Assembly: GCF_004345325.1 (NCBI RefSeq)
Contig: NZ_SLVJ01000003.1
Coordinates: 62,001 to 126,000, forward strand
Source: Acinetobacter calcoaceticus
GTDB taxonomy: Bacteria > Pseudomonadota > Gammaproteobacteria > Pseudomonadales > Moraxellaceae
Direction of reading: 5' to 3'
DNA: 64,000 nt
Part shown: in pieces, positions 31,570-41,139 of the stretch
Layout of the letters: each line of letters begins with the position of its first letter
Numbering within the stretch: position 1 is the stretch's first letter
The notes under the pieces: generated by a model
What the model was told of the DNA's origin: nothing
The model's database searches: none
What the model saw: only the letters and a program-made list of their open reading frames with translations
Made by a program: the position numbers and the translations under genes

Positions 31570-31934
31570 TAAGGCTCGTCCTCACGTGGATCTATGGGAA
31601 TTATTTCTTCTTTGGAGTCCACATGATCATTTCCAGATTCATAACGACTACGCAAGGCCAATTGCACAATAAAGGCGGTGGTGGCAAAGCCGATCACAAT
31701 TGCGGTCAGCACCAAGGCTTGGGGCAGGGGATCGGTGACTTTGCTGGGGTCGGTGAGTATGGCTGGTGATGCCATTTGCACACGACCCATTGCGAATAAA
31801 AATAAATTGACCGCATAGCCAATCATGGCCAAACCGAGGACCACAGGAAAGGTACGTGCTCTTAAGATCAGGTACACGCCTGTAGACGCCAGTAATCCAA
31901 TCGCAGAGGCCAATAGAAACTCTAAGCTGATCAT
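31569..31934 (-). CDS. mrpC: Mrp cation/H+ antiporter subunit C
   Basis: 121-residue NuoK-like subunit with three helices; GVYLILRARTFPVVLGLAMIGYAVNLFLF is the conserved core, read at about residues 19-47. The end is hydrophilic and acidic. It lies 3 bases after mrpA and overlaps mrpD. Confidence 0.93.
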   Translation of the reverse strand: MISLEFLLASAIGLLASTGVYLILRARTFPVVLGLAMIGYAVNLFLFAMGRVQMASPAILTDPSKVTDPLPQALVLTAIVIGFATTAFIVQLALRSRYESGNDHVDSKEEIIPIDPREDEP

Positions 31935-31937
31935 GAA

Positions 31938-34817
31938 TTACTCCTTCGGCAAGGGACCAGACATACTCGAATGTCGCGAGTCGCCCAGTACAGAAATTAA
32001 CAGCATGGCAGCGCCGACCACGGTGATATAAACACCAACGTCGAATATCGCAGCCGAGGCCAGATGGAAGGTGCCAAACATCGGGGTATCGACATAGATA
32101 TGCGCGCTGGTCAAGAACGGACGCGACCACAACCAAGCAGCGATACCTGAAAGACCTGCAATCACCAAGCCTGTTCCAATCCAGATTTCATAGCGACGAC
32201 CAGAATTGGCGCGGAGTAATTTCTCGGCATAATCTTGGCCTAGAGCGATGTACTGGATAATGATGGCCATCGAGGTAATCAAGCCTGCGATAAAGCCACC
32301 ACCCGGATAATTGTGACCCCTTAATAGGATGTAAAAACTCACCACCATGGCTAAGGGTAGTACCCAAGATGCAGCCATACGGAACATTAATGGTGAAGGA
32401 TTAAAACGATAGGTCAGACCTTGGGTCATGGTGGTGCCGTGGGCACGCATACCATCCATCATACATAGTGCGCCAATGGCTGCGATGCCCAATACGGTGA
32501 TTTCACCGAAGGTATCAAAGCCACGGAAGTCGACCAAGATGACGTTGACGATGTTGGAGCCACCACCGAGCGGTAGAGATTGTTGTACAAAGAACCATGA
32601 AATCGAGTTGTGATCACGGGTCAGCATCATCCATGTAATCCAACCGATGCCCAGACCTGCCACGATGGCGATCACACCATCACGCCAACGTTGGGTACGA
32701 CTGGATTCATAGGGTGTAAGCTGAGGCAGTAAGGACAAACTCATTAACAGCAATACGGTTGTGACTACATCAACGGTGATCTGGGTCAAGGCCAAATCAG
32801 GTGCAGACAGGGTCACAAAGACCATAGTCACCACCAGACCGACTGCACCAGTAATCAATACCGCCTTGATCCGTTCATGATGGAACCACAACATCATCCA
32901 ACATGCAGAGAACAGTAGTAACCACAACACGATCGCCACCCAAGGTGCGTGGGTCAGTTCGCGACTGCCGGCACTGAGACCTTGATTGACTAAAGGGGAG
33001 GCCACTAAGGCGATGCTAAATAGGATGATGATGAAAATATAGGTCTGCAAAGAACCGGTTTCAGTGTTGCGTTTGATCCAACGCGCATTGAGCAATAGGC
33101 GTTTTAGCGCATTTTCAAAAATTAACTTGCCTTGCAATTTACCCAGATAAGGATCGAGATCCATACGACGAATTTTGCCATTTCGCGCCAAGGCAAAATA
33201 GAACACCAAGCCGCCAACCAATGCAATTGCGCTCATCAATAATGGCAGATTAAACCCATGCCAGATCGCCAAACCTGCACCGTCAAACTGAGCGATTTGG
33301 GTACTGGCAAGTGTGCCGGCATTGACGATCGGCTCAATCAACAGGGCAGGGATAATTCCAACTAAAATACACAGTGTTGCCAATAAAATAGCTGGTGCGC
33401 GCATGCCCAGAGGGGGTTCATGTGCGGCTTTATTGGGTACATCTTTGCCCACAGCACCATCAAAAAACACGCCGTGAACCAAGCGAGTCGAGTAGGCCAC
33501 CGCAAAAATGCCCGCCATCGTGGCAATGATAGCCGCCAAGATGCCGAAACCACCACTTAAGTTAGAGAGTAATTCGGTGAAGAACATTTCTTTGGAGATA
33601 AAACCATTGGTCAGGGGAACACCCGCCATGGCAGCAGCGGTGATCATGGTCAAGGTTGCAGTAAAGGGCAACATTTGCCAGATACCACTGAGCTTTCTTA
33701 AATCACGGGTTTGGGTTTCATGATCGATGATACCCGCCAACATAAACAAGGCGGCTTTAAAGGTCGCGTGGTTAATAATATGGAAAATCGCTGCAGCCAC
33801 CGCCAGTGGTGAGCCGATCCCCAATAAACACACGATCAGACCCAAATGACTGATGGTGGAGTAGGCCAATAGCCCTTTTAAATCTTCTTTGAAAATGGCG
33901 AAAAATGCCGCCATGCACAGGGTAAACAAACCCACTGTGGTAACGATGTTGTGATACAACGATGCGCCAGCAAAAATCGGTAATAAACGGGCCAGTAAAA
34001 AGATACCGGCTTTGACCATGGTGGCCGAATGCAGATAGGCCGAGACAGGCGTAGGCGCTGCCATGGCATTGGGCAACCAAAAATGAAATGGAAATTGCGC
34101 GCTTTTGGTAAATGCACCGAGCAGGATCAACAGTAGGATCGGTACAAACAGCGGGTCTTGCTGGATGATCGGGCCCATACTGAGAATTTGATCAATTTGA
34201 TAGGTGCCTGTGACTTGGCCAATCAGGATAAAGCCACCGAGCATGGCCAAACCACCCATACCGGTAATGGTCAATGCCATTCGAGAGCCGCGCTGTGCCG
34301 CGTCGTAATTGCTCCAATAACCGACCAATAAAAAAGAGGAAATACTGGTGAGTTCCCAGAAAACCAATAAAATAATTAAGTTATTTGATAATGAAATCCC
34401 CAGCATGGCGGCCATAAACAACATGAGTAAGGCATAGAGCTTGCTGAGTGAGTTTTGAGGACTTAAATAATAATAGGCATAGATATAAATGAGTGTACCG
34501 ATCCCAGTGATCAGTAAAGAAAAAATCAAACCCAGTGCATCAAGGCGGAAACTGAAGTCAATTCCAATCTGAGTGAGCCAAGGCCAACTCTCAGAAACTG
34601 CGCCACCTTGAAAAACCTGTTTTGACTGAGTCAGTAACAAGATAAAGCTTGTCAAACTGACCCCTATAGCCCCTAAAGCCGTTACCCCGCGCGAAAATTG
34701 CTTCAGCCACGAGACAAGGGTGGTGCCAAGTATTAACGGTAACAATATAATAATCGGTAGCACACTCGTATCCAATGTCGTGAAAGGTCGAAACCTAGAA
34801 TGTAAGTTATCTTTCAA
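31938..34817 (-). CDS. mrpA: Mrp cation/H+ antiporter fused subunits A and B
   Basis: 959-residue protein, the first gene of the operon. The N-terminal two thirds is the NuoL-like MrpA (SSISSFLLVGYWSNYD; FPFHFWLPNAMAAPTPVSAYLHSATMVKAG; HIINHATFKAALFMLAGII). The last 150 or so residues match MrpB (LRGHNYPGGGFIAGLI). The A-B fusion and the six-gene order A/B-C-D-E-F-G match the group 2 Mrp operons of proteobacteria (also called Pha or Sha). The promoter should lie in the AT-rich stretch above 34817; SD-like AAGGA is close to the start. Confidence 0.95.
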   Translation of the reverse strand: MKDNLHSRFRPFTTLDTSVLPIIILLPLILGTTLVSWLKQFSRGVTALGAIGVSLTSFILLLTQSKQVFQGGAVSESWPWLTQIGIDFSFRLDALGLIFSLLITGIGTLIYIYAYYYLSPQNSLSKLYALLMLFMAAMLGISLSNNLIILLVFWELTSISSFLLVGYWSNYDAAQRGSRMALTITGMGGLAMLGGFILIGQVTGTYQIDQILSMGPIIQQDPLFVPILLLILLGAFTKSAQFPFHFWLPNAMAAPTPVSAYLHSATMVKAGIFLLARLLPIFAGASLYHNIVTTVGLFTLCMAAFFAIFKEDLKGLLAYSTISHLGLIVCLLGIGSPLAVAAAIFHIINHATFKAALFMLAGIIDHETQTRDLRKLSGIWQMLPFTATLTMITAAAMAGVPLTNGFISKEMFFTELLSNLSGGFGILAAIIATMAGIFAVAYSTRLVHGVFFDGAVGKDVPNKAAHEPPLGMRAPAILLATLCILVGIIPALLIEPIVNAGTLASTQIAQFDGAGLAIWHGFNLPLLMSAIALVGGLVFYFALARNGKIRRMDLDPYLGKLQGKLIFENALKRLLLNARWIKRNTETGSLQTYIFIIILFSIALVASPLVNQGLSAGSRELTHAPWVAIVLWLLLFSACWMMLWFHHERIKAVLITGAVGLVVTMVFVTLSAPDLALTQITVDVVTTVLLLMSLSLLPQLTPYESSRTQRWRDGVIAIVAGLGIGWITWMMLTRDHNSISWFFVQQSLPLGGGSNIVNVILVDFRGFDTFGEITVLGIAAIGALCMMDGMRAHGTTMTQGLTYRFNPSPLMFRMAASWVLPLAMVVSFYILLRGHNYPGGGFIAGLITSMAIIIQYIALGQDYAEKLLRANSGRRYEIWIGTGLVIAGLSGIAAWLWSRPFLTSAHIYVDTPMFGTFHLASAAIFDVGVYITVVGAAMLLISVLGDSRHSSMSGPLPKE

Positions 34818-35287
34818 GGACTACAGGAGCTCAAGGAGAGTTCCAAAATGCTGAATCTTGAAAGCCAATAGAATGTCAATTGAACGAAAAACAAGTTGTG
34901 TTGCGCAACTTGTAAAAGATAGGGCAAAACAATCATATTTTGCCTTAAAACTTAATGCGTTTTGATCTTATTACATGGCTAAAACAACATCAATTGTTTT
35001 TTTACACTCTGATTTAAACTATATGATGCAAACTCGATCATGTTTGATAACTAAAATGAGAGTGCGATAGTATTTTGCCCCACAGTATTGCTGTGTTACA
35101 AGGCAGTTTTGTAGTGAAGTTGAACAAGCGCGGATGATCGTTGCAATCTAGAGCGTTTTTTTGTTGCTATGGGTCTGTTTGATTGTTTTTTATTCAGCCT
35201 ACTACAGGCTGAATAAACTTTTAATTTAAAAAGCTTTTCAAATATACATTCAAAAAGCTATGCAAAAACATATTTAAAAATATGGAT
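34818..35287. other. AT-rich spacer upstream of the Mrp operon
   Basis: 470 bases without a gene. They should contain the Mrp promoter (minus strand) and the 3' end of the ATPase transcript. The only clear element is the perfect hairpin at 35190-35216. Confidence 0.6.
35190..35216. repeat. Perfect 11-bp-arm hairpin after the ATPase gene
   Basis: TTATTCAGCCT / AGGCTGAATAA with a 5-base loop, 72 bases beyond the ATPase stop. No contiguous T-run follows on the minus strand; it could be a weak terminator. Confidence 0.6.
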
Positions 35288-36694
35288 TTAGCAGGAAGAG
35301 ACTTGATGCGATGGGTCATCATCGGCCTGAATCAAACGCTGTAATTCATGCTGTTCGACTTCGTTGAGCTGTTGGATTTGCTCAAAGATGACCTGCGCTT
35401 TAGATTGTTCCGACATGCTGTCGGATTGTTGCGCCTCGGCTGAGTGATTGGGCCGCATCCCTGAGTAGACATGATCATAATGTTGCCACAGTTTTTGGCA
35501 TTGCATCGGCTGTAGGGTTTTATTGCTTAATTTTAAATATTGATACTCATCATCATTGTCCATCAACTCTAGGCTTTGCCCAGTTGCAATGATCTGCAGT
35601 TGCGGAAAGGCCCGTTGTAGCCGTTTTAAAATCACAGCAACATGATCTGGATCAAGGCCAAGGTCGATCTGATCGATCATTAAGATCCCATCCCCTTCTT
35701 GGCAGGGATAGAGACTCATCGGATTGAGCAAACATAAACGCCGCACCACATCACCAACCAATGCAACCCAAGTTCTGATGCTCGAGGACAATTGTTGAAA
35801 GCCGCAGATTTGATTTTTATAGCACACCATCAATTGTAGCTTGGGTTGGTATTCGATAAAGAGGTCGCTGATTTCAGGAATCACCGTGCTGAGACTGCTT
35901 TTTAATGCGGTTAAATACGGCAGCATTTGTTGGGTGCGGATCTGCATCAAGGCATCTGGAAATTGTGGGGCTTGATTGGATTGCGCTTGGTGTCTGGCAA
36001 TATCTTCGACCAACTCATCCACCGTACTCGGTTCATTGGCCATTAATTGTTGATAGAGTTGCGACGCTTGGGCATTTTCAATATCGGAGACTTCACGCAA
36101 CCATTCAAAAAAACGTGCAAAGGTGGTGAGGGGAATCGCTGCATTTTCATAGGCAGCATGATGTTGAAAGACACTGGGATTATTTTTACTGAGTAGATTC
36201 ACTTCATGGATAAAGCGTTCAGTTGGATAATAGGCAATCAATGGCAACCCTTGTAAGGGGTCATTTTTATAGGCACGTAAATACAGCCCTACACATTGTT
36301 CAAGTTGCGCGGTTTCGACGCGACTGATGCCGATGCCACTTGCGCTTAAGGTTTTATACAGTTGCCATTGGCATTGGTTCTGCACTTGACTCGCGGCGGT
36401 GCTCGACTCAGGCAGTACGCCGATTTCACTGGGAATTTCGATGCTGATCTCGATCTTGGATTGATTACGTTGCTGCATGACCTCTTGATCGAGCATGACC
36501 ACGCCAGCACTGCGCAAGTCTTTAAATCGTGCTGAAAACCAAGTCAGTGCTTGGTAAATGTTTTTAATAATGGTGGTCTTACCGCTGGCTTGATCGCCTA
36601 AAATGACGGTGACACTGTGAGTTGTGGTTTGGAAGTCTATTTTTAAATCACTAAAATGTTGAGTGTTTTTAAGCTGTATAGCATTGATTTTCAT
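35288..36694 (-). CDS. Atypical SMC/RecF-like AAA ATPase
   Basis: 468 residues with the architecture of RecF/AAA_21-type ATPases: Walker A GDQASGKTT (33-41), an ABC-like signature region QLSSSIRTWVALVGD (301-315), a Walker B GILMIDQ (336-342) followed by the D-loop-like DLGLDPD, and a final strand IIATGQS (368-374). Two positions differ from the family. The acidic residue after the Walker B Asp is Gln342, and the usual switch His (often THS) is replaced (TGQS). I see no TOPRIM nuclease or other effector domain; the last 70 residues are Gln/Glu-rich. The GAGGTG ribosome binding site is clear. It is 26 bases after the helicase gene, so the two form one operon. Function unknown; DNA repair or defence are both possible. 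Confidence 0.72.
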   Translation of the reverse strand: MKINAIQLKNTQHFSDLKIDFQTTTHSVTVILGDQASGKTTIIKNIYQALTWFSARFKDLRSAGVVMLDQEVMQQRNQSKIEISIEIPSEIGVLPESSTAASQVQNQCQWQLYKTLSASGIGISRVETAQLEQCVGLYLRAYKNDPLQGLPLIAYYPTERFIHEVNLLSKNNPSVFQHHAAYENAAIPLTTFARFFEWLREVSDIENAQASQLYQQLMANEPSTVDELVEDIARHQAQSNQAPQFPDALMQIRTQQMLPYLTALKSSLSTVIPEISDLFIEYQPKLQLMVCYKNQICGFQQLSSSIRTWVALVGDVVRRLCLLNPMSLYPCQEGDGILMIDQIDLGLDPDHVAVILKRLQRAFPQLQIIATGQSLELMDNDDEYQYLKLSNKTLQPMQCQKLWQHYDHVYSGMRPNHSAEAQQSDSMSEQSKAQVIFEQIQQLNEVEQHELQRLIQADDDPSHQVSSC

Positions 36695-36720
36695 GTATCA
36701 CCTCATCGTTTTGCAGCGGA

Positions 36721-38217
36721 TTAAGATGCAGCTGCTTTATTTTTAAAGGGTGTTTTTAGTTTCAATTGTTGTACTAAATCATAGATATGATGAATGTTCA
36801 GGCTTACTTTAGCACGGGTACAGGCCACATATAAGAGCCTGAGTTCTTCATCGCTAATTTTATGTTCTAGGCCATTAATTTTAAATTGGTAATCATCCTC
36901 GATATGTACGCGGTTCCATTCCAGTCCTTTGGCTTTGTGTGCAGTGGAAATCACATAATCCGCCTGCTCGATTGGGGTGATTTTGGCCAAGGCTTTTTTT
37001 AGCGGATCAGTGCCATGGTCATCGACCAATTTGACCAAGGGCTTGATATCGCTACCATCGTTGGTTTCACAATATTCATGCACATCATGCCAAGAGTTAA
37101 ACCATGCCAATTCAGGTACATCGGTTACGCGCCTGCCTTGCTTAAGCAAACTGGCAGCATCAACAAAACGATTCAGCTTGGTTTGATCGGCTTGCAGACC
37201 GACTTTATCGCCTTGCACCAAACCTGAAAGCAACAATTCCATGGCGCGGGCATTGGTACGGCACAGGATTGCATCCCGCATTTTAGTATGGGGTTTATTG
37301 ACCACTTTGGATTTGACATCGAGGTTGCCGAGCAGCGGCACACGTTCATCCAAGGCACCCAGCAAATGGTTGGCGACATTGGCGATTTCCTCTCCAAATC
37401 GAAAGGAGGTGGTCAATCGAGATTCGGGCAGCGGCATTTGTTGCATGGCATTGACCGCACCGCGCCAAGCATAAATTTGTTGATGTGCATCACCGACATA
37501 GATCACTTGGGTCTGACGTTGCTTGAGCAAGATCCCCAGCATGAGGGGGTCTGCATCTTGGGCTTCATCAAACAATACAAAATCGGCAGGGATATGTGGA
37601 TCAGACAAGGCCCACAATTTCAGATAAATGTCGTGACTGATGCCAGCTTCATGTTGGGTATCAATCGATTGTAACCAACGGCGCTCTACTGCGGGATAAA
37701 GGTGTTTTTGCAGGCTGTCGATATCGTCACTATGCAGCCATGAGGGGGCTTGGATATGGCGCGGCGCTGGGTACTGTGAACTGGTGGAACAGAAATAACT
37801 TACCGCATTGGCGACCAAACTGGCCAGACGACTTGGCATCAATACATATTTTTCATAACGCCCGCCCATCAGACGACGCAGCGTAATCGGTTCAAGACGA
37901 TATTCTTTGGCGATAAAACTTGGGCTTAAACGTGGTAGGCGCAATTTATCGGTAATGCCGCGTGGCACACTGCGAAAGGCCAAAGAGTGAAAGGTACGGC
38001 AGTCTACGTTGCGATGAAATTTTTGCTGTGCCTCGGTGGCAATGGCTTTATTAAAAGCCAAATACATCCCACGTCGATGTGGCATAGCCGCACTGATCAT
38101 TTGTAAAGTGGTGGTTTTACCGGTGCCAGCATAGGCGATCACTTTAAATGATTGACCTTTTTCGGCTTCGGCAATGGCAAAACTTTGTTCGGCGGTAGGA
38201 CTAAACGAATCAGACAC
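36721..38217 (-). CDS. UvrD/FBH1-like superfamily 1 DNA helicase
   Basis: 498 residues with the SF1 motifs in order: Q-motif region FSPTAEQ, Walker A AYAGTGKTT (28-36), motif Ia LAFNKAIA, motif II LFDEAQDAD (215-223), motif III VGDAHQQIYAWRG (about 237-249), TSFRFG, TAHKAKGLEWNRVHIEDD, and motif VI LLYVACTRAK. It is short compared with UvrD and Rep because the 1B/2B inserts are small. GTG is used as start; the next in-frame Met is beyond the P-loop. First gene of a two-gene operon with the ATPase. Confidence 0.85.
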   Translation of the reverse strand: MSDSFSPTAEQSFAIAEAEKGQSFKVIAYAGTGKTTTLQMISAAMPHRRGMYLAFNKAIATEAQQKFHRNVDCRTFHSLAFRSVPRGITDKLRLPRLSPSFIAKEYRLEPITLRRLMGGRYEKYVLMPSRLASLVANAVSYFCSTSSQYPAPRHIQAPSWLHSDDIDSLQKHLYPAVERRWLQSIDTQHEAGISHDIYLKLWALSDPHIPADFVLFDEAQDADPLMLGILLKQRQTQVIYVGDAHQQIYAWRGAVNAMQQMPLPESRLTTSFRFGEEIANVANHLLGALDERVPLLGNLDVKSKVVNKPHTKMRDAILCRTNARAMELLLSGLVQGDKVGLQADQTKLNRFVDAASLLKQGRRVTDVPELAWFNSWHDVHEYCETNDGSDIKPLVKLVDDHGTDPLKKALAKITPIEQADYVISTAHKAKGLEWNRVHIEDDYQFKINGLEHKISDEELRLLYVACTRAKVSLNIHHIYDLVQQLKLKTPFKNKAAAS

Positions 38218-38521
38218 AGTAGTAGCGTTTCAACCTAAATAGAAAAGAGAAAACTGAAATTGGTGTTGTTTTAAGCTCATCGAGTATAGCAAAGATTAGG
38301 GCAACGGGGCGATTATGCTGCACTGAAGTGTTTGCAACGTGGCAATGAGGTGGCCTCAATCAGCATTGTTAAAGTGTGATTTGCTTAACACTTATTAACC
38401 CATTTGATCAGAAATTAATACCATTTAGCCAAATTGACTTGAAAGTGCAACTAAACTGTCATCTGTCAAATTTAGACTCAGACTGAAAATTTATTCTAAT
38501 TTCAACAAATTGAGTTTAATT
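38218..38521. other. Divergent spacer between helicase and phoX
   Basis: About 300 bases with promoters for both directions expected. The only notable motif is CTGTCATCTGTCAA at 38456-38469: two adjacent half-sites resembling PhoB boxes, but abutting instead of spaced by 4 bases. Confidence 0.4.
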
Positions 38522-40516
38522 ATGACACATTCAGCCAGTCAGCCTACACGTCGTGAATTGATTAAATGGTTAGCCAGTATTCCATTCTTACCACTCGGTG
38601 CGATGGCCACTTCAGCTGCTTTGGTTGGCTGTGGTGATGACAAAGATCAAAGCATTGCGCCACCGATCAATCCAGCAAAATTAAAATCTGCCACCTTCAC
38701 CCCAATGGCCGCACCGACGATGGCCAATCCCGCTGCAATGGCCATGACTGCCGTGGCATCTGCAATGGTGGTGACTTGGGATGACAGTAGTAAAACAGAA
38801 TATAAATTAGCCCATAAAACCTTCTTTAAAACCGGCGACTCTGTTGACGACCTCAACGGTGGGAAAATATTGGCGGGTGGTTATTTTGATATTCATAATA
38901 AAAAAATCATGGATATTTCTGTTCCGGGCAAAGAACGTCACTTCTTTTCTGACTGCCCAGATGGTAGCTCGTTATTGACCGTGAAAGATGCCAAAGTTGC
39001 CGGTGTGGTGGGCAATACCGTATTTGCCGTGGTGCAGTTTGAGTACGCCACCCGTGATTTGGCTGGCACTGATATGTATGGCAAATTGCCATCCCCAATT
39101 GCGGTATTGACCTTGGATCAAGACCCTAAAACAGGTCATTTGAAACTGGTGAAATATCACAATGTCGATACCTCATCGGCACACGGTTTATGGATCACTT
39201 GTGGCGCAAGCCTTTCACCTTGGGGCACGCATTTATCCAGTGAAGAGTATGAGCCAGATGCATTTGATCAAGGCATCGGTACAGATGTTGAGACCTTACA
39301 AGCCTTTAGTAAAAACTTATATGGCAATGCGGCCACGGCTAACCCGTATAACTATGGCCATATGCCAGAAGTAATCGTCAACAAAGATGGTTCAGGTAAA
39401 ATCGTCAAGCATTTTTGCTTAGGGCGTATTTCACATGAATTGATCCAAATGATGCCAGACCAACGCACGGCATTGATGGGGGATGACTATACCAATGGTG
39501 CATTGTTCATGTTCGTTGCAGACAAGGAAAAAGACCTGTCAGCAGGCAATCTTTATGCAGCAAAATACACCAGCGAACTGAATGAGAGCTCTAAGGGCCA
39601 GATCCAGTGGATTCACTTGGGGCATGCGACCAGCAAAGAGATTGATGATCTGGTCAATGTGCGTAAATTAAAACCCCAAGACATCATGGACAGCGTCAAA
39701 GAAGATCCAAACGATGTCAGCTTCACCCAGATTATCCTGAACAAAAAAACCTTATGGGTTCGGGTTAAACCGGGCATGGAAAAAGCAGCAGCATTCCTTG
39801 AAACCCATCGTTATGCTGCATTAAAAGGCGCAAGTATGGCCTTTACCAAGATGGAAGGCACCTCGGTGAATGCCAAAGACAAAGTGGCGTATTCTGCATT
39901 GGCCAATATTCAGGATTCGATGATTCGTGACCATGCCGCGTGGCGTAAAGAATATAACGTGGCATTTGCCAAAACTGTCAAAGCGGGTGGTGTGGTTGCA
40001 CATGACATGGCGGGCAGTAAAAACGATGATTTGGGCAAAGCGATTCAAAGTGACTGGGTGCCTTACCAATCTTATATGCTGTTGATGGGTGAAGACATCA
40101 GCGCAGATAGCGATCCTTTAGGTGTGGGCAATACCGCACATCCTGATAAGATTGCTAGCCCAGATAATATTAAGTTCTCTGAAGCACTACGCACCCTATT
40201 TATTGGTGAAGACAGTGGTAACCACGTCAACAACTATCTCTGGGCCTATAACATCGATAGCAAAAAACTGGATCGTTTGTTGTCTTGTCCTGCGGGTGCT
40301 GAAGCGACGGGCTTGCATGCGGTTGATTCGATCAATGGTTGGACTTATATCATGAGCAACTTCCAACATCCGGGTGATTGGAATGGCTTGCATGTCAAAG
40401 TGAAAGATCAGTTAGATCCATTAATCCGTGCCAATTTTAATGATCGTTATAGCGCAGAAGTCGGTTATCTCACCGCTGATCCTGTTGCACCTTCGGTCGA
40501 AAAGAAAAAAGCATAA
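38522..40516 (+). CDS. phoX: PhoX-type alkaline phosphatase (DUF839)
   Basis: 664-residue protein of the PhoX family, Ca2+/Fe3+-dependent phosphatases exported in folded form by Tat. The N terminus has a twin-arginine motif (TRRELIKWL, Arg10-Arg11), a hydrophobic stretch and a lipobox-like LVGC (Cys37), so it may be a Tat-exported lipoprotein. The body has family features such as AHGLWITCGASLSPWGTHLSSEEYEP, QMMPDQRTALMGDDYTNGALFMFVA and FIGEDSGNHVNNYLWAYN. I use the ATG at 38522; a TTG four codons earlier is less likely. A terminator follows. Confidence 0.87.
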   Translation: MTHSASQPTRRELIKWLASIPFLPLGAMATSAALVGCGDDKDQSIAPPINPAKLKSATFTPMAAPTMANPAAMAMTAVASAMVVTWDDSSKTEYKLAHKTFFKTGDSVDDLNGGKILAGGYFDIHNKKIMDISVPGKERHFFSDCPDGSSLLTVKDAKVAGVVGNTVFAVVQFEYATRDLAGTDMYGKLPSPIAVLTLDQDPKTGHLKLVKYHNVDTSSAHGLWITCGASLSPWGTHLSSEEYEPDAFDQGIGTDVETLQAFSKNLYGNAATANPYNYGHMPEVIVNKDGSGKIVKHFCLGRISHELIQMMPDQRTALMGDDYTNGALFMFVADKEKDLSAGNLYAAKYTSELNESSKGQIQWIHLGHATSKEIDDLVNVRKLKPQDIMDSVKEDPNDVSFTQIILNKKTLWVRVKPGMEKAAAFLETHRYAALKGASMAFTKMEGTSVNAKDKVAYSALANIQDSMIRDHAAWRKEYNVAFAKTVKAGGVVAHDMAGSKNDDLGKAIQSDWVPYQSYMLLMGEDISADSDPLGVGNTAHPDKIASPDNIKFSEALRTLFIGEDSGNHVNNYLWAYNIDSKKLDRLLSCPAGAEATGLHAVDSINGWTYIMSNFQHPGDWNGLHVKVKDQLDPLIRANFNDRYSAEVGYLTADPVAPSVEKKKA

Positions 40517-41139
40517 GCGGCTTTAAGCGCTTATAAATCTGTCATAAACCGCTTATCAATCTTTCATCATAAAATCCCTCATGACGCTACATGGGGGATT
40601 TTTTATGGCTTGAGTTGTTGACTTGAACTGTTAAATGGATTTATTGGGTTTATTTTAATTTTTATATTCATTTTGATTGTTGCTGGGGTTGTCGGTAAAG
40701 TGGTTTTATTTCGATATTATGAAGGTAATACAGGCGGAAACACTTGCTTTATTATGCAATAATATTTGCTTATTAATACAACTCTATTTTAAATGATATA
40801 TAAATAAAAAATAAAAAGGTTGCCGTTACAAATTTATTTTAATCACGATGTTGAATGCTTAGTAAATATAAATCAGTGTTTTATATCATTGTTCTCGTTG
40901 ATGTAGCTATAAGTTGGATTGAGTTTTATATTTTATTGAATATCTTTTTATGATTTAGATTGAAGTCTTATTTTATTAATTGTAATGTGCTTTTTTTGTT
41001 CATTCTATTGAATACGAACAAATTGAAAAAAGAATCGTGAAATATTCAAGCACTAAATACTTTTGCCAGTGGTGTTTTTCTCGGTTTTAAAGTGAAATCT
41101 ATTTTCACATGGAAGTTTTATTACAATGAGTCAGGCATT
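40517..41139. other. AT-rich spacer before the DUF4822 lipoprotein gene
   Basis: Over 600 bases with no gene. The first 90 bases hold the phoX terminator; the rest is strongly AT-rich with no clear motif except possible promoter-like A/T stretches. Confidence 0.6.
40571..40604 (+). terminator. Intrinsic terminator after phoX
   Basis: AAAATCCC / GGGATTTT stem with additional pairing (CTCAT / ATG) inside the loop and a T-run at the end, 55 bases past the phoX stop. Confidence 0.85.

Noticed and set aside
31648..32136. Open frame of 162 codons overlapping mrpA and mrpC
   Set aside because: Same strand but different frame from two well-supported Mrp genes; Cys/Arg/His-rich composition is typical of an out-of-frame reading.
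37288..37674. Open frame of 128 codons antisense to the helicase gene
   Set aside because: Entirely within the helicase coding region and without recognisable features.
35288..38217. Gabija defence system
   Set aside because: The ATPase has no TOPRIM nuclease domain and the gene pair order and lengths only loosely resemble GajA/GajB, so the name is not supported.
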